64,000 bases of DNA, from the NCBI GenBank assembly GCA_013414765.1, contig CP058708.1, positions 1,483,553-1,547,552 on the forward strand, in the 5' to 3' direction. The translations under genes and the position numbers were made by a program. Positions 27,530 through 36,421 of the stretch are shown piece by piece. Below the pieces are notes generated by a model. The model did no database searches. It saw nothing but the letters and a program-made list of their open reading frames with translations, and was not told where the DNA came from. The DNA comes from Candidatus Accumulibacter cognatus (GTDB lineage Bacteria; Pseudomonadota; Gammaproteobacteria; Burkholderiales; Rhodocyclaceae). The first letter of the stretch is position 1; the number at the start of each line of letters is the position of its first letter.

Positions 27530-28732
27530 ATGCCCCTCTACACCTACAAGGCGGTAAGTCCAGAGGGACGCATGGTATTGGGTAAGATTGACGCCATCAA
27601 CCTCGTGGACCTGGAGATGCGATTGCGACGCATGGAGCTTGACCTGGTCAACGGCGAGCCGGTCAGCAACCGCAGCCTGCTTGATCGTGGCAGGGTGCCG
27701 CGCCGGGAGCTCATCCACTTCTGCTTTCATCTGCAGCAACTGGTGCGCGCCGGCGTGCCCATTCTCGACGGTCTGACCGATCTGCGCGACAGTCTCGAGC
27801 ACCCACGCTTTCGCGAAGTGGTGGCCAGCCTGATCGAATCGATCGAAGGTGGCCAGACCCTTTCACAAGGCATGGACAGTCATCCGCGTGTCTTCAACAA
27901 AGTCTTTGTCAGCCTGATTCGTGCTGGCGAGGCCACCGGTCGCTTGCCGGAAGTCCTGCAGAGTCTCGACGAATCGCTGAAGTGGGAGGATGAACTCGCC
28001 GCACAAACGAAGAGGATCATCGCTTACCCGGCGTTCGTTGCAATGACGGTGCTAGCCGCCACTTTTTTTCTGATGGTCTACCTGGTTCCGCAGCTCAAGA
28101 TTTTTGTGAAAAGCATGGGGCACGTCCTGCCCCTGCAGACGCAAATTCTCTTCTTCATTTCCGATCTGATGGTTGCCTATTGGTACCTGCTACTGTTGCT
28201 GCTGGCACTAATCGGAGTCGGGCTGCGAATTCTGCTGTACAGCAATCCCTTGGCACGTTTCCGTTTTGATGTCCTGAAGCTGGGGCTTCCGCTGTTTGGA
28301 GATATCCAGCGCAAGATCGTCCTCTCTCGTTTTGCCAATACTTTTGCTCTGCTCTATGCATCCGGGATCCCGATTCTGGAGTCGATCCGAACGACGCAGG
28401 ATATCGTCGGCAACCTGGTCATTCGCCAGGGGCTGGAGCGAGTCGAACAACTGATCGGCGAGGGACAGAACGTGACGGCGGCATTTCGTAGTATCGGTTT
28501 CTTCCCCCCGCTGGTGATCAGGATGCTGCGCGTTGGCGAAAGTACCGGCGCGCTTGATGCGGCGCTCCTGAATGTCAGTTATTTCTACAACCGCGACGTC
28601 AGGGAATCGGTCCAGAAATTGCAGCAGGTGATTGAACCGCTGCTGACGTTGGTGATGGGCAGCCTGCTCGGTTGGATCATGCTGTCGGTTCTCGGACCCG
28701 TCTACGATGTGATCAGCAAGCTCAAGGCCTGA
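27530..28732 (+). CDS. MshG/GspF-like inner-membrane platform protein
   Basis: A 400-aa polytopic protein that anchors the assembly ATPase. It opens MPLYTYKAVSPEGRMVLG and has two repeated T2SSF domains (LQQLVRAGVPILDGLTDL and FANTFALLYASGIPILESI). Three TM helices lie near 170, 220 and 375, as in GspF/PilC. It follows the ATPase by 5 nt. Confidence 0.93.
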   Translation: MPLYTYKAVSPEGRMVLGKIDAINLVDLEMRLRRMELDLVNGEPVSNRSLLDRGRVPRRELIHFCFHLQQLVRAGVPILDGLTDLRDSLEHPRFREVVASLIESIEGGQTLSQGMDSHPRVFNKVFVSLIRAGEATGRLPEVLQSLDESLKWEDELAAQTKRIIAYPAFVAMTVLAATFFLMVYLVPQLKIFVKSMGHVLPLQTQILFFISDLMVAYWYLLLLLLALIGVGLRILLYSNPLARFRFDVLKLGLPLFGDIQRKIVLSRFANTFALLYASGIPILESIRTTQDIVGNLVIRQGLERVEQLIGEGQNVTAAFRSIGFFPPLVIRMLRVGESTGALDAALLNVSYFYNRDVRESVQKLQQVIEPLLTLVMGSLLGWIMLSVLGPVYDVISKLKA

Positions 28733-28736
28733 CTTC

Positions 28737-30266
28737 ATGCACTCCCGTTGCCTCATCTACCTCAGTCCGCATCAGCTGACGGCCTTCCACTGGCGAGCCG
28801 GGATGTTGACCAGAGAAGGCGTCTTTGAAGCGACTGACGCAGGCAAGCTAGAATTCATCCACTATCTCGGGAATCATTCCAAAAGCGTTGTGACCATTCT
28901 GGCCAACGTTGCGGAAGAAGGTTTCCACATCGAAACGATCCCTTTCCTGCGTGGTGCAGATCGCCGCTCGATCATCACGCGCAAACTCGGGCAGCAGTTC
29001 TTCAATGCTTCCCTGACGACCTCGGTCTCGCTCGGACACGAAAAATCACGTCGCAGGAACGAGCGCATTATGCTCGCAGCACTCACCAATAACGAGGCTC
29101 TCACTCCCTGGCTAACGGCCCTGGCCAGCGCCGAGACGGCCCTCGCCGGCATTTATTCGCTCCCCCTGTTAAGTCCATTGCTGCTCAGGAAGCTCGGTAT
29201 CGTAGACGAGCGCTGCCTGTTGTTGACGATTCAGGATCAAAGCATCCGGCAGACCTATGTGGAAAGGGGAGAACTACATTTCAGCCGCTTTACCCACCTA
29301 GCAAACAACAGCATGGACAGCATTGCGCAGACATTTTCGAGTGAAGCGCGCAAGCTGCAACAGTACCTTGTTAGCCAGCGCCTCCTGGGTCGTCAGCAAC
29401 CGATCCGCGCGTATCTCCTTGTGCACGCGAACGCCAGAACAGCCGTCGAGAGCCGCTGTGTGAACAGCGAAACCTTGTCGTTCGCAATCCTCGACATCGA
29501 GGATTGCGCGCGCATCTGCCATCTCAAGACACTGCCAGTGGACACCCGTTGTGAAACCCTCCTTCTCCATCTGCTGGCCACAGATCCACCTCGCACCCAG
29601 TTTGCCAGCGCCCAGCAGCGCCATTACTATCATCTCTGGCTGGTCCGCGCGGTCCTTAGGAATATGAGCACAGTCGTGCTGCTCGGCTGTCTGCTATGGT
29701 CTGGCAAACAGTTCTACGATGCCTACCGACTTAGCCGGGAAGCTGAAATGATTCGCGCGGAAACGGCGCTGGCCCACCAGCGTTACGATCACATTATCAG
29801 TACCTTTCCGTCGATTCCAACGACCACCGAGACCCTGCGCCGAGTCATCGACCGCTATGCCGAATTGATAAAAGGCAACACCTCGCCCGCTTATTTGTTG
29901 CGTGACATCAGTCAAGCCCTGCAGGCCGACAGTTCGGTCGAACTCGATAGCATCGAGTGGAAAGTGGCTGTGCAGGCGCCGCAAGAGGCTGTCACGGCAG
30001 GAGCACAGCGCACTCCTTCTGTCGATAGCGAGATAGCGGTTGTGCGCGGTACTCTGCGGCCAGGGCCCGACAGCCATCCGAGGCAGATACTGGCTGTGTT
30101 CAACAGGCTGCTCGATGCTCTGAAGCATCATCCAAAACTGCAGGTCGAGGTGTTGCAGCAGCCTTTCGACGTTGAGTCCGGGAAGTCACTCAAAGGAGGA
30201 GACGCGGCGGTCGATGACCTGCAGCCGCGCGTGTTCAAACTGCAGATCCGCAGGACGATCGACTGA
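28737..30266 (+). CDS. MshI/PilM-GspL-like inner-membrane assembly protein (weakly conserved)
   Basis: A 509-aa protein 4 nt after the GspF-like gene. Residues 1-310 have the size and position of an actin-like cytoplasmic PilM/GspL domain, but I see no clean nucleotide-binding motif. A single TM lies near 313-330 (STVVLLGCLLWSGKQF), followed by a coiled stretch and a small periplasmic domain (about 350-509). This plan matches GspL, or a PilM-PilN fusion. Placement between the platform protein and a PilO-like protein supports an alignment-complex role. Specific function unproven. Confidence 0.65.
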   Translation: MHSRCLIYLSPHQLTAFHWRAGMLTREGVFEATDAGKLEFIHYLGNHSKSVVTILANVAEEGFHIETIPFLRGADRRSIITRKLGQQFFNASLTTSVSLGHEKSRRRNERIMLAALTNNEALTPWLTALASAETALAGIYSLPLLSPLLLRKLGIVDERCLLLTIQDQSIRQTYVERGELHFSRFTHLANNSMDSIAQTFSSEARKLQQYLVSQRLLGRQQPIRAYLLVHANARTAVESRCVNSETLSFAILDIEDCARICHLKTLPVDTRCETLLLHLLATDPPRTQFASAQQRHYYHLWLVRAVLRNMSTVVLLGCLLWSGKQFYDAYRLSREAEMIRAETALAHQRYDHIISTFPSIPTTTETLRRVIDRYAELIKGNTSPAYLLRDISQALQADSSVELDSIEWKVAVQAPQEAVTAGAQRTPSVDSEIAVVRGTLRPGPDSHPRQILAVFNRLLDALKHHPKLQVEVLQQPFDVESGKSLKGGDAAVDDLQPRVFKLQIRRTID

Positions 30267-30868
30267 TGAAGATCGACTTCGCTGACCTTCGCAAGTTGAG
30301 GGCGAGCATTCTGGTCGCCGTATCGATGTTTGCCACTGCAGCGGCGTTGTTGCATCTCGCGCATCACACCAGAGATAGCGCCCAACTCGCCAGGCTGGTC
30401 GCCACCACACAGCGTGACGAAGCGGACGGCAAGCTCAAAAGGGTGCGTGACGAGGAAAACGAGATCAAGCAGAAATCAATTCTTTTCAACAGGCTGCAGG
30501 AGCGTGGCATGATTGGCGACGAGCAACGCCTGGACTGGGTGGAGTTGCTCAAGGAGATTCGTGACAAACGTCGCCTGCTTGATCTGCAATATGAGATCGA
30601 ACCACAACGCTTTCTCGACAGCAACTTGGCCGGTGATTATTCCTTTGCCAGCAGCACCATGAAATTGCAGGTGAAATTGCTCCATGAAGAGGACCTCCTG
30701 CGGTTGCTCGGCGATTTGCGCAGTCAGGCAAAGGCACTGATCCTGATCAAGGCCTGTACCATCGAACGCCGGCCGACAAACGCTGATGAGAGTGCTGGCG
30801 GACGAGAAAATCTTTTCGCCCACTGTGAAATCGACTGGCTGACGCTGCACAAAGTGAGTCGGAAGTAG
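30266..30868 (+). CDS. PilO/GspM/MshJ-like inner-membrane protein
   Basis: A 200-aa protein whose ATG overlaps the previous stop. One N-terminal TM helix (about 13-33, ASILVAVSMFATAAALLHLAH) is followed by a charged coiled coil (about 38-80) and a small periplasmic domain. These features and its position suggest the PilO/GspM/MshJ component of the alignment complex. Sequence similarity is low by eye, so the call is mostly architectural. Confidence 0.6.
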   Translation: MKIDFADLRKLRASILVAVSMFATAAALLHLAHHTRDSAQLARLVATTQRDEADGKLKRVRDEENEIKQKSILFNRLQERGMIGDEQRLDWVELLKEIRDKRRLLDLQYEIEPQRFLDSNLAGDYSFASSTMKLQVKLLHEEDLLRLLGDLRSQAKALILIKACTIERRPTNADESAGGRENLFAHCEIDWLTLHKVSRK

Positions 30869-30886
30869 GAAAGAGAAAACCCATCC

Positions 30887-31345
30887 ATGATCAGGTTCTC
30901 GCTCATGGCTAGGAAAGCCTGCGTTGTCGGGCTGCTTGGCTGGCTGTTGGTAAACCCGGCAGTAGTTGCCGAGGAGGCGATCGGTCGTTTGTTCTTCACC
31001 CCTGAACGGCGTCAGCAACTTGATCGGCGTCGAGAAATGAATACCCTCGACAAACCACAGATTGCGACTGATGCAACGCTCACGATAAACGGAATCGTCA
31101 CCCGTAGCAGCGGCAAGCGTACGATCTGGATCAATGGCAACCCACAGCCGGAAGATGAGACCGCCAATGACTTGACCGTGGTCGCGCAGCGAGGGAACCC
31201 GGGAAGGGTGGTGGTTCAGTCCGGTGCTTCTCTAGCCACCAGGGCGCGCGTCGGTGAGACGGTGAACCTGAATACCGGTGAAGTAAATGACCTGCTGAAC
31301 GGTGGTCAGGTACGTGTTCAGCCTGGCTCAAGAACGACGAAATAG
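30887..31345 (+). CDS. MshK/PilP-like periplasmic protein
   Basis: A 152-aa exported protein with a signal peptide (MIRFSLMARKACVVGLLGWLL, cleavage near VVAEE). The remainder is small, beta-rich and polar, containing LFFTPERRQQLDRRRE and a repeatable LTINGIVTRSSGKRTIWING segment that resembles the short MshK proteins. It lies 18 nt after the PilO-like gene. It may link the alignment complex to the secretin. Confidence 0.6.
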   Translation: MIRFSLMARKACVVGLLGWLLVNPAVVAEEAIGRLFFTPERRQQLDRRREMNTLDKPQIATDATLTINGIVTRSSGKRTIWINGNPQPEDETANDLTVVAQRGNPGRVVVQSGASLATRARVGETVNLNTGEVNDLLNGGQVRVQPGSRTTK

Positions 31346-31356
31346 ACCTTGAAACG

Positions 31357-32394
31357 ATGCGACGACTGGCGACAAGACTCCGAACATCGATCAGACGGCG
31401 ATCGTCGACGAGGGTGAAACACGTGCGCCCAGAATACTGCGCCAGGATCGGTCAGCAGCGCCAGAGTGGCATCGCGCTGCTGGCGATGCTGACCTTGCTG
31501 ACTCTTTGGGGGCTGTACCTGTTCATCGGCCAGCTCAGCGCGCTTCAACTCAAGATGGCAGGTGAGCGGAATGCCGAGGCTGCGCTGACGGAGGCGAAAC
31601 ACGCCCTTATCGGACGCGCCGCCACCGACCAGAACCGGCCTGGCAGCTTACCCTGCCCTGCCATCGACGAGACCGGCGTATCCCCACTTCTGATAGGCAA
31701 TCAGTGTCCTTCGTACATTGGCCGCCTGCCTTGGAAAACACTGCGAGTGAGCGATCTGCGCGACCAGTCTGGCGAGCGCCTCTGGTATGCCCTCGCGCCC
31801 GCACTGCGCGACGACGATTCAGCGCAACCGATCAATTCCCAGACGCTACCGGAACTCACGCTCGACGGTAAGTCAGGCATTGCAGCCATCGTATTCTCCC
31901 CGGGTGTGCCCCTCTCGGTCCATAACGGCCGACCGAGCAATTCTGTCGCAGACTACCTGGACGGCAGCAACAACGACGGTGATTACGCCTTCGTTTCCGG
32001 GCCGCTTTCACCGACCTTCAACGACCGGGTATTGTCCATTAGTTGTGGCGACCTCTTCCGCGCAGTCAATCAGCGAGTTCTTGGAGAAGTGCGTGGCCCT
32101 GCCGACAATCCGGTGGGGCCGCCGACCTACGCATTGCGCCGTTACCATGCGGAGCATGCTACTTTTCCCTGGGCCGACAAAGACGGCGACGGATTCGGCG
32201 ATGTCGACACGACTGTTGGCAAACTGCCCAACAATGATCTCGTATTGCCAAACTCCCTCGCATGGCTGGGCACCAATGGCTGGCTGCCCTTGATCACCTA
32301 TCAGCGACTGAGCCCCAACTCGGCTAGGGTCGGAATAGTCGGCAGCAGCAATACCCTGAACGTTCTGCCCTGCCCAGGTTCGCCCTGCCCGTGA
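31357..32394 (+). CDS. PilX/GspK-like large minor pseudopilin with a calcium-loop-like motif
   Basis: A 345-aa protein with a long basic N-terminus (about 38 residues) and then a prepilin-like hydrophobic helix preceded by Gly (SGIALLAMLTLLTLWGLYLF). The Glu at position 5 of classical pilins is absent, as in GspK/PilX tip proteins. The globular part contains PCPAIDETG, and at about residue 270 a DKDGDGFGDVD stretch like EF-hand or thrombospondin-type calcium loops. The start could be later than 31357; the GTG at 31423 would give a leader closer to normal length. It is probably a tip or initiator subunit. Confidence 0.6.
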   Translation: MRRLATRLRTSIRRRSSTRVKHVRPEYCARIGQQRQSGIALLAMLTLLTLWGLYLFIGQLSALQLKMAGERNAEAALTEAKHALIGRAATDQNRPGSLPCPAIDETGVSPLLIGNQCPSYIGRLPWKTLRVSDLRDQSGERLWYALAPALRDDDSAQPINSQTLPELTLDGKSGIAAIVFSPGVPLSVHNGRPSNSVADYLDGSNNDGDYAFVSGPLSPTFNDRVLSISCGDLFRAVNQRVLGEVRGPADNPVGPPTYALRRYHAEHATFPWADKDGDGFGDVDTTVGKLPNNDLVLPNSLAWLGTNGWLPLITYQRLSPNSARVGIVGSSNTLNVLPCPGSPCP

Positions 32395-32500
32395 GTGCTC
32401 TCGCCAGCAACGGCCACGGTGAATCGCTCCGGGGCGCTTTTTCTCCGGACGGGTTAGCCATCCTTCTCGATTTCGCAATCGACACCATCAGGTGCCTGCC

Positions 32501-33238
32501 ATGAAGAATCCGTCCTTCCAGGCTCCGACAAGCCGGGGCTTCACCCTGACCGAACTGTCTGTCGTGCTGGTCATTACCTCAATCCTGATCGGGGGGCTAC
32601 TGGTGCCCCTGTCGTCGCAGATCGACGCACGCAACAGCAATGACACCAAGGCAGCCATGGCCGAGATCCGTGAGGCGTTGCTGGGTTTTGCTGCCGTCAA
32701 CGGTTATTTTCCCTGTCCTGCAATACCGACCATCGCCAGCGGGAGTCCGGATGCCGGACTTGAGGGGGGCCGCAATGCGGGTAGCTGCATCCATCCAGCC
32801 GGGGTATTGCCATGGGCAAGCCTGGCGGTCGCAGAAAGAGACGCCTGGGGACGGCGCTACAGCTACCGGGTGACCCCGGAATTCAGCAACGCCCCCCCCC
32901 TCCTCCCATTCAACCTCTCGTCCATCGGCGATATCAAGGTCTTGTCCGCAGCCGGTGGCGTTGCTATCGCGACCTTCGTACCGATAATCGTGATCTCCCA
33001 CGGCAAGAATGGCAACGGGGCTTACACGACCGAAGGAGCGCAGTTACCTGAAGGAAGCGATGCCGATGAACTCGAGAACCGGGTCCTGATCACGCCTGCC
33101 GGTGTGTGGTCAGACGGCTCCGTTGCCAAGGAGTTTGTCAAACGAGCGGCACCGGCGGTCACTTACGACGATGAAGTCGTGTGGATTGCCCCCGGCGTGC
33201 TCTTCAACCGCATGATCACTGCCGGCAAACTGCCTTGA
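32501..33238 (+). CDS. type IV prepilin-like minor pilin
   Basis: A 245-aa pseudopilin. A short basic leader ends at the prepilin-peptidase site RG^FTLTELSVVLVITSIL, with the conserved Glu5, followed by a globular domain with FAAVNGYFPCPAIP. The ATG at 32501 gives an 15-residue leader; a GTG 9 nt upstream is also open. Its codons include a C9 homopolymer (32892-32900) where slippage would truncate the protein. Its stop overlaps the cyclase start (TGATG). No prepilin peptidase gene is in the window, so PilD must be elsewhere. Confidence 0.85.
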   Translation: MKNPSFQAPTSRGFTLTELSVVLVITSILIGGLLVPLSSQIDARNSNDTKAAMAEIREALLGFAAVNGYFPCPAIPTIASGSPDAGLEGGRNAGSCIHPAGVLPWASLAVAERDAWGRRYSYRVTPEFSNAPPLLPFNLSSIGDIKVLSAAGGVAIATFVPIIVISHGKNGNGAYTTEGAQLPEGSDADELENRVLITPAGVWSDGSVAKEFVKRAAPAVTYDDEVVWIAPGVLFNRMITAGKLP

Positions 33239-34518
33239 TGTCGCTCGCAAGAACCTTTCTCGACCGGCTGCGCAATGCCGGCATCACCGATGCCGACAAC
33301 GAAGAACAGCGTCTGCAGAAGTCCCTGTTGTTTTTTGCGACCGGGCTGATCTGTCTGGCCTCGGTTGTCTGGCTATTGCTGTACTGGCATCTCGGGCCTC
33401 GATTTCCGTCCAACCTGTCTTTTGCCTTGCAGTTGCTGCTCGTCGGCAATCTTCTCATCTACCTGAAAACGCTCAACTTCAACGTCTTCCGCTGGATCCA
33501 GCTATCGTTGTTCCTGTTCACACCCTTTATCGCACAATGGAGTATTGGCAGTTTCATCACCGCCAGTGGCATGAGTCTCTGGGCTTTGCTGGCACCGATC
33601 GGCGCAGTGCTGTTCATCGGCCCGAGAGAGTCTGGGGCCTGGTTTTTTGCCTATGTTTTTCTCACAGCCCTCTCCGGTGGCTTCGACTACTATCTCGCGG
33701 ACTCGCTGAGCATGGCGCAACACCCAGTGCCGCCGCAGACCTCTGCATTCTTCTTTGCCCTCAATTTTGCGGCCGTATCAGCCATTGTCTATGTGCTGCT
33801 TCGCTATGCGGACTCCCAAAAGCACCAGGCTCAGCAACGCCTGCAGGAAGCCCATCGGCTACTGCAAAGTGAACAGGATCGTTCTGAACGACTGCTCCTG
33901 AACATCCTTCCCGCGCCGATTGCCAGGCGCTTGAAGAACGGCAACCAGACGATTGCGGATGGCTTTTCAGAAGTCTCGGTGATGTTTGCTGACATCGTGA
34001 GCTTCACGCGCGTTGCCGAAGGACTGACCCCCCAACAAGTCTTCGCCATGTTGAACAAAATCTTCTCCTGCTTTGACGAGCTTGCCGAAAAATATGGCCT
34101 CGAGAAGATCAAGACCATTGGTGATGCCTACATGGTCGCCGCTGGCCTCGACACCACAAGCAAGAATCCAACCGAGGCGCTGGCCGATATGGCGTTGGAA
34201 ATGTGCAGCCTGCTTCATCATGACTTCAGCATAAACGAGATGCGCCTCGAACTGCGCATCGGCATCGGTACGGGCCCGGTGGTTGCCGGTGTCGTCGGCA
34301 AGAAGAAATTCATTTACGACCTCTGGGGTGACACGGTGAACATCGCCAGCCGAGTGACCACCGAGGGCACCCCTGGCATGGTTCAGGTAGATGAACGAAC
34401 CTACCGGCGTCTGCAATGGGGTTTCGATTTTCAGGAACCCCGGACGATCTTCCTGAAAGGCAAAGGGAACATGGTCGTCCATCGCCTGATTGGCCGCCGA
34501 ACCGCCGACAGCGCTTAG
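33238..34518 (+). CDS. membrane-bound class III adenylate cyclase
   Basis: A 426-aa enzyme with about five to six N-terminal TM helices (residues 30-190), a coiled linker and a C-terminal cyclase domain. Catalytic residues are visible: metal-binding D252 (FADIVSFT) and D296 (IGDAY), adenine-selecting K292 and D361 (YDLWGDTVNIASR), and the transition-state pair N368/R372. It therefore should make cAMP, not cGMP. The ATG overlaps the minor-pilin stop, so it is translationally tied to the filament operon. Its last 4 bp overlap the stop of the convergent kinase gene. cAMP control of type IV pili is known elsewhere; the link here is inference. Confidence 0.9.
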   Translation: MSLARTFLDRLRNAGITDADNEEQRLQKSLLFFATGLICLASVVWLLLYWHLGPRFPSNLSFALQLLLVGNLLIYLKTLNFNVFRWIQLSLFLFTPFIAQWSIGSFITASGMSLWALLAPIGAVLFIGPRESGAWFFAYVFLTALSGGFDYYLADSLSMAQHPVPPQTSAFFFALNFAAVSAIVYVLLRYADSQKHQAQQRLQEAHRLLQSEQDRSERLLLNILPAPIARRLKNGNQTIADGFSEVSVMFADIVSFTRVAEGLTPQQVFAMLNKIFSCFDELAEKYGLEKIKTIGDAYMVAAGLDTTSKNPTEALADMALEMCSLLHHDFSINEMRLELRIGIGTGPVVAGVVGKKKFIYDLWGDTVNIASRVTTEGTPGMVQVDERTYRRLQWGFDFQEPRTIFLKGKGNMVVHRLIGRRTADSA

Positions 34519-36230
34519 GCAGCTGGCTTGCCCGTTGGCAGCCTCCGCAACTCGAAGCATACCTGTCCAGTGACATTGTTTGCCAGTTGCAACTCGTAGC
34601 CGCAGCTTTCCGCCTGCCGGGCTGCATGATAAAGCCCGACCCCAAGACCGCTTTCGGATGTTACGGGCGCGCGCAGCAGGTCGCCCAGGATATTTGGGTC
34701 AAGCGCGCTGCCGGTATCGCAGATACGTAGTACCGCGGCATCAGCGGTGATGGAGACGCACACCTGCACGTCGCTGTCCACTTGTGCCTTGAGGAGTGCG
34801 TTCTGCAACAGGTTGTCGGCGACGCTGTCAAAAAGCGCTACGGGCAGCAGGGCTTCGGGGTTCAGATTGACCGCTACGAAAGTAACCGGCGTCGTGGCGT
34901 AACGCTGTTGCTGGAGCTGCCACCACACCGCCACCGGCAGGAGGCCACCCGCCTCGGTTTGTGGCTTCTGGAGTTTGCTCAGGGTTTGTTGCAATCGTTG
35001 CGTGATCTGCGGCAACTGGCGCTGCAACAAGCGATCGAGCCGTTCGCCGTGCTGGCCGTTCATCGTCTGTGCCAGGTAACACAAATTGCTCAGCGATTGC
35101 AGCAGATTCTTGACATCATGCGTAAGGCGAGCACCCGTTTCATGTATCGCGCGCAGATAGCTCACCTGCTGCAACTCACGAGCCCGCAACTTAGCGATGT
35201 AGTGCTCGTTGGCGAGTTGCACCAGCAGATGAAAATGCCAGATCAGTGCAGGACTCAGCTTATGGCGCGTATGCAGGGTAAGTTGCAGGGGTTGTCCAGA
35301 AAAATCCTGACGAAAGCGCGACTCCCTGCCGAAGGCGCCGCTGCGCGCTCCGGCAACCCAGCTTCCACCATCGACCCATGGTAAATCGAGCATTTCCGCG
35401 AGCGCCTGCGACAGGAACTGTTCCGGCTCGCTTTCGCTGCCGGCCAGCGTCGTCAGGCGATGTAACCACGTTTCAAACGGTAGCCCGATGGTCAGTAGAT
35501 AGCGAGAGAAAAAGACGTCGAAACCGGTAAATCCGGGACGTGTGTTCCAGGCCCAGCCGATCAGCAGCAGCAGCAGGGCAATCGAGATCAGAGCGTTGAG
35601 TACTGCCTCGAGATATCCTGATTGGCGCAGCAGCATGAAAGCCAGACTACCCAGGATCAATACTGCAATCAGGAGGAAAATGAACAGGCTGTAGAACAGG
35701 TCGATCATCCCGCCGCCGGGCCGGTCGCCTTCCTGTGAAAGTGGCAACAGCAGCATCACCAGAAAGAACACGGGTATTCCCCAGGCAAATTCTCGATCCA
35801 GTGACGGCCCGGTCAGCGCGGCATGCGGTACCACCTGGGGTACCAGCCAGAGTAGCAGCGCGGCTAGAAGGTAGGCAAAGGCAATCAGGTAGAATATACG
35901 GGTCGGTCGATGATCAATGAACATCACCCGTCCGCCGACCAACGCAGCCAGCATGACCACCCAGACGATCAGCAGCCACCACCCGTACCAGGCGACGCCA
36001 CAGCCAAGCACCAGGGTGAGCACCACCAAACCGCTCAAATCAACATTTCGTTCGGCGTAAGTGAACGGTTGCCAGAGAATGAATAGTCCGACATTGACCA
36101 GCCAGCAAAGCAAACTGATCGTCGTATCTGCCCCGGAGACTAGTGCCAGGTGCAACACCAGCAGCAAGGAAACCAATAGCCAGCGCTGACGCTGGCGCAA
36201 AGCGCTAGCGACACGCTGCAGCAAGGTCAT
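34515..36230 (-). CDS. multi-TM sensor histidine kinase, likely partner of the sigma-54 regulator
   Basis: A 571-aa kinase from ATG 36230. The N-terminal half has about eight hydrophobic helices (residues 17-265). A GAF-like linker follows, then the dimerisation helix with the phospho-accepting His in RLTHDVKNLLQSL (atypical HDVKN box as in PrsK-like kinases). An N box (DNLLQNALLK), a G1-like box (CDTGSALDP) and a G2 box (GLGVGLYHA) complete it. It is convergent with the cyclase (4-bp overlap) and divergent from the sigma-54-driven prepilin. No other regulator is beside it, so pairing with the 19765 activator is the simplest reading. Confidence 0.8.
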   Translation of the reverse strand: MTLLQRVASALRQRQRWLLVSLLLVLHLALVSGADTTISLLCWLVNVGLFILWQPFTYAERNVDLSGLVVLTLVLGCGVAWYGWWLLIVWVVMLAALVGGRVMFIDHRPTRIFYLIAFAYLLAALLLWLVPQVVPHAALTGPSLDREFAWGIPVFFLVMLLLPLSQEGDRPGGGMIDLFYSLFIFLLIAVLILGSLAFMLLRQSGYLEAVLNALISIALLLLLIGWAWNTRPGFTGFDVFFSRYLLTIGLPFETWLHRLTTLAGSESEPEQFLSQALAEMLDLPWVDGGSWVAGARSGAFGRESRFRQDFSGQPLQLTLHTRHKLSPALIWHFHLLVQLANEHYIAKLRARELQQVSYLRAIHETGARLTHDVKNLLQSLSNLCYLAQTMNGQHGERLDRLLQRQLPQITQRLQQTLSKLQKPQTEAGGLLPVAVWWQLQQQRYATTPVTFVAVNLNPEALLPVALFDSVADNLLQNALLKAQVDSDVQVCVSITADAAVLRICDTGSALDPNILGDLLRAPVTSESGLGVGLYHAARQAESCGYELQLANNVTGQVCFELRRLPTGKPAA

Positions 36231-36365
36231 GCAGCGTCCTTGCCAACTACCCGCAGCCCGATCCGTACGCCCATGGCCAGTCCAACTCTGGTCAAGGGTG
36301 TCGAAATACCGACAGGTCCGACGACCCTGACCGGCAAATCGGCGGGATTTTCCCGGTACGAGTCC

Positions 36366-36381
36366 GGGCACGGAACGTGCT
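36366..36381 (+). promoter_or_regulatory. sigma-54 (-24/-12) promoter of the terminal prepilin gene
   Basis: GGGCACGGAACGTGCT matches the sigma-54 consensus TGGCACG-N4-TTGCW at 10 of 12 defined positions, with the invariant GG-N10-GC spacing intact. Transcription would start near 36393, about 29 nt before the prepilin ATG. It is the only clear -24/-12 element I found in the intergenic regions I read. Confidence 0.8.
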
Positions 36382-36421
36382 CTGGATCCACCACCATATT
36401 CGTCAGTCACCGGAGAATGAC

